Source: Ferroglobus sp. (GTDB lineage Archaea > Halobacteriota > Archaeoglobi > Archaeoglobales > Archaeoglobaceae). From it: a stretch of DNA of 17,441 nucleotides. Positions within the stretch are counted from its first letter, which is position 1. Each line of letters starts with the position of its first letter. Position numbers and translations under genes: made by a program. The DNA is taken from contig WAJX01000243.1 of NCBI GenBank assembly GCA_015523665.1, positions 1-17,441 on the forward strand. Direction: 5' to 3'. Under the pieces are notes generated by a model. That model saw only the letters and a list, made by a program, of their open reading frames with translations. It was not told the origin of the DNA and made no database searches. Shown piece after piece: positions 8,425 through 15,005 of the stretch.

Positions 8425-10008
8425 TTATAAATAAATATAGGTAGCATCTATTATTCCATCAAGTTTTGTCATTTTTTCTAAAACTTCATCACTTGGTGGA
8501 TCATCTACAAGTAATAGCATAAGCTGAACTCCTCCAGGTTTATCTCCGAACCTACCTACTATCATACCAGCTATATTTATTCCATATTGTCCGTATAAAG
8601 TTCCAACTCTCCCTATAACTCCTGGTTTATCTTCGTGCATCGATATTATGTAATGCCCTTTTGGAATAAAATCAACTTTGTATTTGTCAATTTTAACTAT
8701 CCTGTAATCGTCTCTCCCAGAACTCGTTCCAGCGATATATATCCTATTATTTCCCTCAACTTCAACTTCTAAAAGGCTATCATAGCTATCGGAATCTTCA
8801 ATTTTTACTTCTTCAACTTTAATACCTCTCTGTCTTGCTAACGGAATTACAGAAACCAAATTTATGTTATCCCCTAATATGCTTTCAAGTAAACCTTTAA
8901 GGAGAGCTCTTGAAATGTAAGCTGTATCTTTTTTTGCTATCTCTCCTCTATATACAATCTTAACTTTTTTGAACATCCCTTCAATTCTTGCAGATGCTAT
9001 TTTCCCCATTTTCTCTGCAAGTGTTATATATGGCATAAGAAATTCGTAATCTTCTGGTTTTAATGTTGGTAGATTGACAGCATTCACAACCGGTAAACCT
9101 TTGTGTAGGTTTATTATATCACTCGCTATCATAATTCCAGCACTTGTTTGAGCTTCTTTTGTTGATGCTCCTAAATGAGGAGTGGTTATAACTTTTTCAG
9201 ATTTTATCAACTCATTATCGAAGTCTGGTGGTTCTTTTGAATAAACGTCTAGGGCAGCTGATGAAACTTTCCCTGACTTTAAAGCTTTTAATAAAGCTGA
9301 TTCATCCACTATTCCCCCTCTAGCACAGTTGATAATTATAACCCCGTCCTTCATCATCTCAAATTCCTTTTCAGAGATCATGTTTTCGGTCTCCTTTGTT
9401 TTTGGAACGTGAATTGTTATTATATCCGATTTTCTTATTAACTCTTCAAAAGATACAAGTTTAACACCTATACTTTTTGCTCTATCCTCATTTATGTATG
9501 GATCATAAGCAATTACATCCATTTCAAATGCTTTTGCTCTTTTAGCTACTTCAAAACCTATTCTTCCTAACCCTAAAACCCCGAGAGTTTTACCTCTCAA
9601 CTCTATCCCTACAAAACTTTTTCTATCCCACTTCCCACTTTTCAAACTTCTATCAGCTTGTGGTATTTTTCTTGCAGAAGAGAGTATCATCCCAAAAGTA
9701 AATTCTGCGGTAGAAATTGTATTTCCTGTTGGAGCATTTATGATTATTATACCTTTTTCTGTTGCTGTTTTGACATCTATGTTATCTGTTCCTACTCCAG
9801 CTCTACCGATTATTTTAAGTTTTTTCGCTCTTTCGATTATCTCTTTTGTGACTTTAGGCTTACTCCTTACGATGAGAGCTTCGTAGTCCTTAATTATATC
9901 TTTAAGCTCTTCTTCATTTATGTCCTCTCTAACATCAACATCTAATCCCTCTCTTTTCATCATTTCAATGGCTTCTTTTGCTATGTTGCTCGCCACAAGC
10001 ACTTTCAT
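8425..10008 (-). CDS. serA: D-3-phosphoglycerate dehydrogenase
   Basis: A 527-residue NAD-dependent cytosolic enzyme that oxidises 3-phosphoglycerate to 3-phosphohydroxypyruvate, the first step of phosphorylated serine biosynthesis. The Rossmann motif GLGRIG is at 146-151. The catalytic set of the D-2-hydroxyacid dehydrogenases is complete: Arg230 in NCARGG, Glu259 in VYSKEPP, and His278 in TPHLGAST. Residues from about 320 form the intervening ASB-type domain, and the last 75 residues are an ACT domain (HEDKPGVIGRVG near its start) that could bind serine as feedback inhibitor. Full length is that of the long three-domain form. ATG 10008 (MKVLVAS) is chosen over an in-frame ATG at 10047 because a TATA-like box lies between them about 26 nt upstream of 10008, which implies leaderless translation. 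From memory the ACT domain is strikingly close to Archaeoglobus SerA. The gene is divergent from ppsA. Confidence 0.96.
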   Translation of the reverse strand: MKVLVASNIAKEAIEMMKREGLDVDVREDINEEELKDIIKDYEALIVRSKPKVTKEIIERAKKLKIIGRAGVGTDNIDVKTATEKGIIIINAPTGNTISTAEFTFGMILSSARKIPQADRSLKSGKWDRKSFVGIELRGKTLGVLGLGRIGFEVAKRAKAFEMDVIAYDPYINEDRAKSIGVKLVSFEELIRKSDIITIHVPKTKETENMISEKEFEMMKDGVIIINCARGGIVDESALLKALKSGKVSSAALDVYSKEPPDFDNELIKSEKVITTPHLGASTKEAQTSAGIMIASDIINLHKGLPVVNAVNLPTLKPEDYEFLMPYITLAEKMGKIASARIEGMFKKVKIVYRGEIAKKDTAYISRALLKGLLESILGDNINLVSVIPLARQRGIKVEEVKIEDSDSYDSLLEVEVEGNNRIYIAGTSSGRDDYRIVKIDKYKVDFIPKGHYIISMHEDKPGVIGRVGTLYGQYGINIAGMIVGRFGDKPGGVQLMLLLVDDPPSDEVLEKMTKLDGIIDATYIYL

Positions 10009-10030
10009 TGTAAAAGCTGTCGTTAAAGAG

Positions 10031-10040
10031 GATATAAACT
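10031..10040 (-). promoter_or_regulatory. TATA-like box of serA
   Basis: On the minus strand the sequence reads AGTTTATATC, close to the archaeal TTTATATA consensus. Its centre is about 26 nt upstream of the ATG at 10008 and no ribosome binding site lies between, so serA mRNA is probably leaderless. Confidence 0.55.
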
Positions 10041-10133
10041 TTGCCAACTTGCTGGTATTGATTTGTAATGAACAATTATAATAAAATAAATAATAATAAA
10101 TTAAATTAATAAATTAATTAAAAACTAAAAATA

Positions 10134-10159
10134 AATTATTAAGATTAATTATTAAGATT
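10134..10159. repeat. Perfect 13-bp tandem repeat in the serA/ppsA control region
   Basis: AATTATTAAGATT occurs twice head to tail with no mismatch, between the divergent serA and ppsA promoters. A short inverted repeat TTATC-6-GATAA follows at 10180-10195. The surrounding 10074-10124 is A/T only. It may be a regulator site, or slippage in low-complexity DNA. Confidence 0.6.
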
Positions 10160-10202
10160 GTGAATGAGTTAATAAGTGATTATCAAAAAAGATAACATAA
10201 TT

Positions 10203-10210
10203 TTTTTAAA
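10203..10210 (+). promoter_or_regulatory. Possible TATA-like box of ppsA
   Basis: TTTTTAAA lies about 26 nt before position 10232, so transcription would start just upstream of the AGGTGG ribosome binding site. The match to consensus is modest. Confidence 0.35.
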
Positions 10211-10231
10211 GAGCATTCAAGGACTTCTCTC

Positions 10232-10237
10232 AGGTGG
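10232..10237 (+). promoter_or_regulatory. Ribosome binding site of ppsA
   Basis: AGGTGG ends 5 nt before the ATG at 10243. An in-frame GTG at 10234 lies inside this site, so the ATG is the preferred start. Confidence 0.7.
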
Positions 10238-10242
10238 TTGTT

Positions 10243-12492
10243 ATGGGTGTAGTTTGGTTGAGTGATGTTGGAAAGGATGATATCTCTATCGTCGGTGGGA
10301 AAGCCGCAAATCTTGGGGAACTTTTAAAGAATGAGATTCCTGTTCCAAATGGATTTGTAGTTGATGCTAGAACGTTTAACGAATTCCTTGAAGCTACAGC
10401 TTTAAAATATCAGATAATGGATTTGGTTAAAGGTTTAGATGTTGAAGATACAAAAAAACTAAATGAAGTATCAAAAAAAATTAGAGAAATCATTGAGCAA
10501 GCTGAAATACCGGATTACATAGAAGAAGAGATAAGAAAAGCTTATAGAAAACTTTGTGAAGAAGAAGGAGAGGAGGTTTTTGTTGCTGTAAGAAGTTCAG
10601 CAACTGCTGAGGATTTACCTGAGGCTAGTTTTGCTGGACAGCAGGAGACGTATCTCAATGTGAGAGGAGAGGATGATGTTGTTGAGAAAGTTAAAAAATG
10701 TTGGGGGAGTCTTTATACACCAAGGGCAATTTATTATCGAGTTCAACAAGGTTTTAGATATGAAGAGGTTAGCATGGCTGTTCTTGTGCAAAAAATGGTG
10801 AATAGTGAGAAAAGTGGAGTTATGTTTACATCTCATCCAGTGACTGGTGAGAAGTTATGTGTTATTGAAGCGATATTTGGACTTGGAGAGGCTATTGTTA
10901 GTGGGATGGTCACTCCGGATAGATACGTTTACGATAGAGAGAAGAGAGAGTTAATTGAAGTCAGCATTGCTGATAAGAAATTCATGCTTACAAGGAAAGA
11001 TAGTGAGACTGTAGAAGTTAAACTTGGTAAAAAAGGGAAGGAGAGAGTTTTAAGTGATGATGAAATTAATAAACTCGTCAGATTTGCTGAACTCATAGAG
11101 GATCATTATCAAACACCACAAGATGTTGAATGGGCAATTGAGAAGGGTAGACTGTATATTCTTCAAACCAGAGCCATTACAACTATTAAAGGGAAAGTTA
11201 AAGTTGAGGAGAGGAAAATGGAGGAGGGTAAGATTTTACTTAGAGGATTAGGTGTCTCTCCAGGAATTGGTGTTGGGACTGTAAAATTAATCCTCAATGA
11301 AAAAGAGATTGACAAGATAAAGAAGGGGGATGTTTTGGTAACTACAATGACAACTCCAGACATGGTTCCAGCGATGAAAAAAGCGTCAGCTATTGTTACA
11401 GATGAAGGTGGAATGACTTGCCATGCAGCTATAGTTAGTAGAGAGTTGGGTATTCCTGCAGTGGTTGGAACTAAGGAAGGAACAAAAGTTTTGAAAGAAG
11501 GTATGCTTGTAACTGTTGATGGCGAAAAGGGCATTATATATGAAGGAGAAGTGAAAGTTGAAAAAGAGGAAGAGAAAGTATTAGTTTCTCATCAGATAAT
11601 AACCGCAACAGAAGTTAAGGTTAATCTTTCAATCCCGGAAGCAGCTGAAAAGGCGGTAGCAACTGGAGCTGATGGAGTTGGGTTATTTAGAATTGAACAT
11701 ATGATTTTGGGTTTGAAAAAGCATCCGATGAAATACATAAAAGATGGGGAAATTGAAGATTATATAAACGAGCTTTATCAAGGAATGAAGAAAGTAGTTT
11801 CAGCTTTTTATCCTAAGCCTGTGTGGATAAGAACATTGGATGCTCCTACAGATGAATTCAGGGCTATGGAGGGAGGAGAGGACGAACCAATAGAGGCAAA
11901 TCCAATGCTTGGATTTAGGGGAATAAGGAGAGATTTAAAAGAGGATATACACTTCAGAGCTGAACTGAGAGCTATAAAAAGACTAATCAAAGAAGGATTT
12001 ACAAATATAGGTATAATGTTACCTCTCGTTTCAAATGTTGAGGAAGTGAGGAGAGCTAAGGAAATAATGATAAAGGAGGGCATACCGATTGAAAAAATCG
12101 ATTTTGGAGTTATGATCGAAACTCCTGCATCAGCTTTGATAATTGAAGATTTAATAAAAGAAGGGATAACATTTGTGAGTTTTGGAACAAACGATTTAAC
12201 GCAATACACATTAGCTGTTGATAGAAACAATGAGAATGTTGCATATCTGTATGATGAAACTCATCCTGCTGTAATGAAACTTATTGAACATGTAATAAAG
12301 GTTTGTAAGAAATATGGAGTTAAAACATCGATATGTGGGCAGGCTGGGAGCTATCCACATGTTGTTGAAAAACTAGTAAAGCTTGGAATAGACAGTGTTT
12401 CAGCAAATCCTGATGCTGTGCAAATGATAAAAGAGGTGGTTGCTAGAACAGAAATGAAACTCATATTAGAAAATTTAAGGAAAGAAAGATGA
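10243..12492 (+). CDS. ppsA: Phosphoenolpyruvate synthase
   Basis: A 749-residue cytosolic enzyme (pyruvate, water dikinase) that makes PEP from pyruvate and ATP with release of AMP and phosphate, the entry to gluconeogenesis. The three usual domains are in order. The N-terminal ATP-grasp domain carries VGGKAANLGEL near the start and VAVRSSATAEDLPEASFAGQ around 115-135. The central swivelling domain has the phosphohistidine His394 in GGMTCHAAIVSRELG. The C-terminal TIM barrel has WIRTLDAPTDEF, GFRGIRR, the acidic MIETPAS and FGTNDLTQY blocks, and the proton-donor Cys698 in SICGQAGS. All key residues are present, so it should be active. No intein interrupts the TCHA site; from memory, the M. 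jannaschii homologue carries an intein. It is divergent from serA, sharing a control region of about 230 bp. Confidence 0.97.
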   Translation: MGVVWLSDVGKDDISIVGGKAANLGELLKNEIPVPNGFVVDARTFNEFLEATALKYQIMDLVKGLDVEDTKKLNEVSKKIREIIEQAEIPDYIEEEIRKAYRKLCEEEGEEVFVAVRSSATAEDLPEASFAGQQETYLNVRGEDDVVEKVKKCWGSLYTPRAIYYRVQQGFRYEEVSMAVLVQKMVNSEKSGVMFTSHPVTGEKLCVIEAIFGLGEAIVSGMVTPDRYVYDREKRELIEVSIADKKFMLTRKDSETVEVKLGKKGKERVLSDDEINKLVRFAELIEDHYQTPQDVEWAIEKGRLYILQTRAITTIKGKVKVEERKMEEGKILLRGLGVSPGIGVGTVKLILNEKEIDKIKKGDVLVTTMTTPDMVPAMKKASAIVTDEGGMTCHAAIVSRELGIPAVVGTKEGTKVLKEGMLVTVDGEKGIIYEGEVKVEKEEEKVLVSHQIITATEVKVNLSIPEAAEKAVATGADGVGLFRIEHMILGLKKHPMKYIKDGEIEDYINELYQGMKKVVSAFYPKPVWIRTLDAPTDEFRAMEGGEDEPIEANPMLGFRGIRRDLKEDIHFRAELRAIKRLIKEGFTNIGIMLPLVSNVEEVRRAKEIMIKEGIPIEKIDFGVMIETPASALIIEDLIKEGITFVSFGTNDLTQYTLAVDRNNENVAYLYDETHPAVMKLIEHVIKVCKKYGVKTSICGQAGSYPHVVEKLVKLGIDSVSANPDAVQMIKEVVARTEMKLILENLRKER

Positions 12493-12561
12493 GATAATAG
12501 ATGAGATAATAAAACAATAAGATAATAATTAAGATAATAATAAAGATAGAGTAAAGATAAG
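12488..12561 (+). repeat. Phased GATAATA repeat tract between ppsA and hpt
   Basis: GATGAGATAATA is repeated twice in tandem (12488-12499 and 12500-12511), beginning inside the ppsA stop codon. GATAATA or GATA-like cores then recur at 12493, 12505, 12521, 12533, 12545 and 12556, mostly 12 bp apart. The plus strand is almost all purine plus T, with a single C. There is no gene here. Its role is unknown; it may be slippage-derived or a protein-binding array upstream of hpt. Confidence 0.6.
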
Positions 12562-12567
12562 ATGAGA

Positions 12568-12577
12568 GTATATAAAC
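12568..12577 (+). promoter_or_regulatory. TATA-like box of the hpt-dph2 unit
   Basis: GTATATAAAC is centred about 33 nt before the ATG at 12606, predicting a transcription start near 12598 and a leader of under 10 nt. This fits the absence of a ribosome binding site before hpt. Confidence 0.55.
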
Positions 12578-12605
12578 GGAGTAAAAGTTAATAAGATGGA
12601 TAAAG

Positions 12606-13169
12606 ATGAGAATGCACAAATTTTTGGAAAGTCTGAAAAAATCTCCGGTAATAATGAAGGGAGATTACCCTTATTTTGTCCATCCTCTAACTGATGGAGT
12701 TCCAGAACTTGATCCGGATATAGTGAGGGAAGTGGTTTCTGGGATAATTAGGATGGCTGATCTCGATGTTGATAAGATAGTTACAATAGAAGCCATGGGC
12801 ATTCCTATTGCAACAGCTTTAAGCTTAGTAACAAACATTCCTGTAGTAGTTGTTAGAAAGAGAGCATATAATCTACCTAATGAGATTGTTGTAGATCAGA
12901 AAACTGGATATTCAAAAGGGAGATTGTATATAAATGGTGTAAACAAAGGGGATAGAGTCATTGTTGTTGATGATGTAATTTCAACTGGTGGAACAGCTCT
13001 TGCAACACTTAAAGCACTTGAAAAAGCTGGAGCGATAGTAAAAGATTTTATTGCGGTAATAGAAAAAGGTGATGGTGCAGAAAAATTGAGAAAGATGGGA
13101 TATAGAGTGAGAAGTCTTGTTAAAGTTGAGGTTAATAAAAATGGAGTTAGAGTCATTGATATTGAATAG
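12606..13169 (+). CDS. hpt: Hypoxanthine/guanine phosphoribosyltransferase
   Basis: A 187-residue purine-salvage enzyme that joins hypoxanthine or guanine to PRPP to give IMP or GMP. The type I phosphoribosyltransferase PRPP-binding loop VIVVDDVISTGGTA is at about 118-131. The N-terminal FLESLKKSPVIMKGDYPYFVHPLTDGVP block and the VTIEAMGIPIATALS segment match the archaeal Hpt family, to which the characterised M. jannaschii MJ1655 enzyme belongs. Length is normal. ATG 12606 is used; ATG 12612 (third codon) is an alternative. No ribosome binding site is seen, in keeping with a short leader from the TATA-like box upstream. The gene overlaps dph2 by 29 nt and is surely co-transcribed. Substrate preference among adenine, guanine and hypoxanthine cannot be read with certainty from sequence. 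Confidence 0.92.
   Translation: MRMHKFLESLKKSPVIMKGDYPYFVHPLTDGVPELDPDIVREVVSGIIRMADLDVDKIVTIEAMGIPIATALSLVTNIPVVVVRKRAYNLPNEIVVDQKTGYSKGRLYINGVNKGDRVIVVDDVISTGGTALATLKALEKAGAIVKDFIAVIEKGDGAEKLRKMGYRVRSLVKVEVNKNGVRVIDIE
13128..13134 (+). promoter_or_regulatory. Ribosome binding site of dph2 inside hpt
   Basis: GAGGTTA within the hpt coding sequence ends 6 nt before the ATG at 13141. It supports that start over in-frame codons further upstream (open to 13117) and implies reinitiation or coupling with hpt translation. Confidence 0.55.
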
Positions 13170-14169
13170 GATAGATTTTGATTACATCTTCTCTCTTTTA
13201 TCCAGAGTTGACAAACATAAAAACGGGCAAAAATTTAAAGATTTAGAGGTTGATATTAAAGATGTTAAAACACTGGGTTTACAAGTTCCTGATGGACTTA
13301 AATATTGGGCTAGAGAGATTGTAGAAAAGTTAAGAGAGGAGGGTTTTGAGGTTATTATTTCATCCTCTCCAACTTATGGGGCTTGTGATGTTGATACGGA
13401 ATTGTTGAAGTATGTCGATTATCTTATACATATAGGACATACAAAGCTCTTGGATGTTGATAGGGTTATATATGTTCCCTATAGGGTAGATTACAAGTTA
13501 TCAGAGGATGCATTAAACTTGTTGAAGGAGAGTGTAACAGAAAGAAGGATAGCTATAATAGGCACCGCTAATTACGCCTGGAAATTCCAAGAGATAAAGA
13601 TGTTGTTGGAAAAAGAAGGATATGAGGTTATTTTGAGGATGGGTAGAAATGTCGAATATCCAGGACAGGTTTTAGGGTGTAATTATAGCGTTCTTGATAA
13701 AAATGATAGTGATGCAATACTCTTTATAGGGGATGGGATTTTTCATCCTTTAGGAGCTGCAATCTATTCTGGAAAGAAGGTTTATAGATACTCCCCTCTC
13801 ACAAACGAATTTGAGATTGTGAAAGTTGAGGATTTTCTAAAGAAAAGATACTCACTTATAGCGAGAGCATCTGGATGTGAGAATTTTTGTATATTGGTTA
13901 GTTGTAAGGAGGGGCAGAATAGGATATCTCTTGCGAGGAAAATCTTAAGTAAGATTGAGGAGAAGGGAAGGAGGGGTTATATTCTTTTGACAAACGAGAT
14001 AAAGCCAGAGGTTATTGAGAGTTTTAACTTTGATTGTTATGTTAATACAGCTTGTCCTAGGATAGCTTATGATGATTGGAAAACTTTCAAAAAACCATTA
14101 ATAACACCTCAAGAATTGGAGATAGCTTTGGGTATTAGAAAGGATTATATTTTAGATAGGATTTATTGA
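13141..14169 (+). CDS. dph2: 2-(3-amino-3-carboxypropyl)histidine synthase (diphthamide, Dph2)
   Basis: A 342-residue archaeal Dph2, which uses a 4Fe-4S cluster to cleave S-adenosylmethionine and transfer a 3-amino-3-carboxypropyl group to a histidine of elongation factor 2, the first step of diphthamide synthesis. The three cluster cysteines expected from the Pyrococcus enzyme are present, one per domain: Cys82 in TYGACDVD, Cys180 in VLGCNYSVLD, and Cys305 in NTACPRIAYDDW. Length equals that of known archaeal homodimeric Dph2. The VPDGLKYWAREI and GDGIFHPLG blocks are also typical. ATG 13141 is preferred because a GAGGTTA site precedes it. The gene overlaps hpt by 29 nt, so the two form one operon. 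A T6 run follows the stop. Other diphthamide genes are not in the window. Confidence 0.95.
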   Translation: MELESLILNRIDFDYIFSLLSRVDKHKNGQKFKDLEVDIKDVKTLGLQVPDGLKYWAREIVEKLREEGFEVIISSSPTYGACDVDTELLKYVDYLIHIGHTKLLDVDRVIYVPYRVDYKLSEDALNLLKESVTERRIAIIGTANYAWKFQEIKMLLEKEGYEVILRMGRNVEYPGQVLGCNYSVLDKNDSDAILFIGDGIFHPLGAAIYSGKKVYRYSPLTNEFEIVKVEDFLKKRYSLIARASGCENFCILVSCKEGQNRISLARKILSKIEEKGRRGYILLTNEIKPEVIESFNFDCYVNTACPRIAYDDWKTFKKPLITPQELEIALGIRKDYILDRIY

Positions 14170-14189
14170 TGATTATATTGATTATCAGA

Positions 14190-14195
14190 TTTTTT
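14190..14195 (+). terminator. T6 terminator after dph2
   Basis: A TTTTTT run followed by further T-rich sequence lies about 20 nt past the dph2 stop, a likely oligo-U termination signal. Confidence 0.5.
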
Positions 14196-14262
14196 GATTT
14201 TAATATAATTTATTATTTTAATTTGTTAAAGCTAATTTAAGAGGATTATACTTTTTAACGAG

Positions 14263-14280
14263 AAAATTTTTAAAAATTTT
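14263..14280. repeat. 18-bp perfect palindrome
   Basis: AAAATTTTTAAAAATTTT is fully self-complementary. It may be a regulator site or a weak terminator hairpin, but runs of A and T make chance palindromes common here. Confidence 0.5.
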
Positions 14281-14300
14281 GTTATAACATGGTAGCACAC

Positions 14301-14348
14301 TTAATATTTAATTTTATAATTTTAAAATTATGTTAAAAATAATATTAA
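14301..14348. repeat. 48-bp imperfect A/T inverted repeat
   Basis: The centre ATAATTTTAAAATTAT (14316-14331) is perfectly palindromic. Outer arms TTAATATT (14301-14308) and AATATTAA (14341-14348) also pair, with TTTT/AAAA pairing and a small bulge between. The whole could fold into one long A/T hairpin upstream of the lipoprotein gene. Confidence 0.55.
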
Positions 14349-14477
14349 ATTAATAATATTTTTATTTTCAAAATTCATAAAATAGTATTTTTGTTATCAG
14401 ATAAAATAAAAATGAATAATAGAAAGGAAATAATAATGGTTAGCGTTAGTAAAACTTTAAAATAAAAAATTAAAATA

Positions 14478-15005
14478 GTGGCATTAGTGCTAAAAATAAT
14501 AAGGGGAAAGGAGATATGGAAGACGAATAACTTGATTTTTATTGTCTTCTTATTTCTAATTGTTATTTTAATTGGGTGCATTGATGGAAGAATTAATCAA
14601 ACTTTATCGACATTTCCTAAAAATTATGTGGGAAGAAATATGACAGATAACTCCTCAATTGTCATGAGGAATGAAGCACATGCTACATCAATTGCACCGT
14701 TCTTAGGATATATAAATGTGAATGAAACCAAATATATTAAATACAGAAATAAAGAAATCAGAATATCGTTTATCAGTAATGGGAAAGTGAAGCGTGTGAA
14801 TGTAACAATAGGTGAATCATGTAGTAAAGAAATCGAGATAAGGAATAGAATAGATGGTTGTGGAATATATTTCACACTCTGTGGTATGCATTTTTCTATT
14901 AAACCTGTTGAATGGGTAAAAAGAGAGAATAAACTCATCCCATTTTATGAAAAAAGCTGGAATACTACGCAGATTTTTGTTAAGATTGTGGAGGTGAAAA
15001 ATTGA
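14478..15005 (+). CDS. Small predicted lipoprotein upstream of M6 protease
   Basis: A protein of up to 175 residues that I do not recognise. Residues about 19-33 are strongly hydrophobic and end in LIVILIGC, a lipobox-like motif with Cys34 as the probable lipidated residue, so it should be exported and anchored outside the membrane. The remaining about 140 residues look beta-rich, with three more cysteines (115, 128, 135), two of them in the short GCGIYFTLCG segment, and several N-x-S/T sequons. The start is uncertain. GTG 14478 and GTG 14487 both lack a ribosome binding site, and a GGAG at 14510-14513 lies too far from TTG 14532 for confidence. The stop codon overlaps the start of the M6 protease gene by two bases, so the two proteins are made together. 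It may be a surface partner, inhibitor or anchor for the protease; this is inference from position only. Confidence 0.7.
   Translation: MALVLKIIRGKEIWKTNNLIFIVFLFLIVILIGCIDGRINQTLSTFPKNYVGRNMTDNSSIVMRNEAHATSIAPFLGYINVNETKYIKYRNKEIRISFISNGKVKRVNVTIGESCSKEIEIRNRIDGCGIYFTLCGMHFSIKPVEWVKRENKLIPFYEKSWNTTQIFVKIVEVKN
14990..14996 (+). promoter_or_regulatory. Ribosome binding site of the M6 protease gene
   Basis: GGAGGTG is a near-perfect match to the anti-Shine-Dalgarno sequence and lies 5 nt before TTG 15002. It fixes this rare start codon, since no in-frame ATG exists at a suitable distance, and lies within the end of the lipoprotein gene. Confidence 0.85.

Larger units (their letters stand above)
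14170..14477. other. A/T-rich spacer with palindromes, no clear gene
   Basis: This 308-bp gap holds a T6 run at 14190-14195 (likely dph2 terminator), a perfect palindrome at 14263-14280, and a longer hairpin at 14301-14348. A 17-codon open frame starts at ATG 14412 and stops at 14465, in frame with the next gene. A small non-A/T island (GGTAGCACAC, 14291-14300) sits between the palindromes. I see no convincing protein gene or tRNA. A small RNA is possible but unsupported. Confidence 0.6.

Noticed and set aside
10074..10195. CRISPR or origin-like repeats in the A/T-rich serA-ppsA spacer
   Set aside because: Only two 13-bp copies, no spacers of regular length, no origin-recognition-box-like GC-containing repeats, and no Cdc6 gene nearby.
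11407..11436. Possible intein at the PpsA phosphohistidine site
   Set aside because: The GGMTCHAAIVSRELG motif is continuous and the protein has normal length, so there is no intein or scar visible here.
11808..12230. Open frames on the minus strand inside ppsA (also 11163-11534)
   Set aside because: Shadow frames in a gene whose plus-strand motifs are unmistakable; no ribosome binding site or recognisable protein.
14412..14510. Frameshifted or stop-interrupted longer lipoprotein
   Set aside because: The residues before the TAA do not extend a signal peptide or known motif, and the downstream part already has a complete lipoprotein signal.
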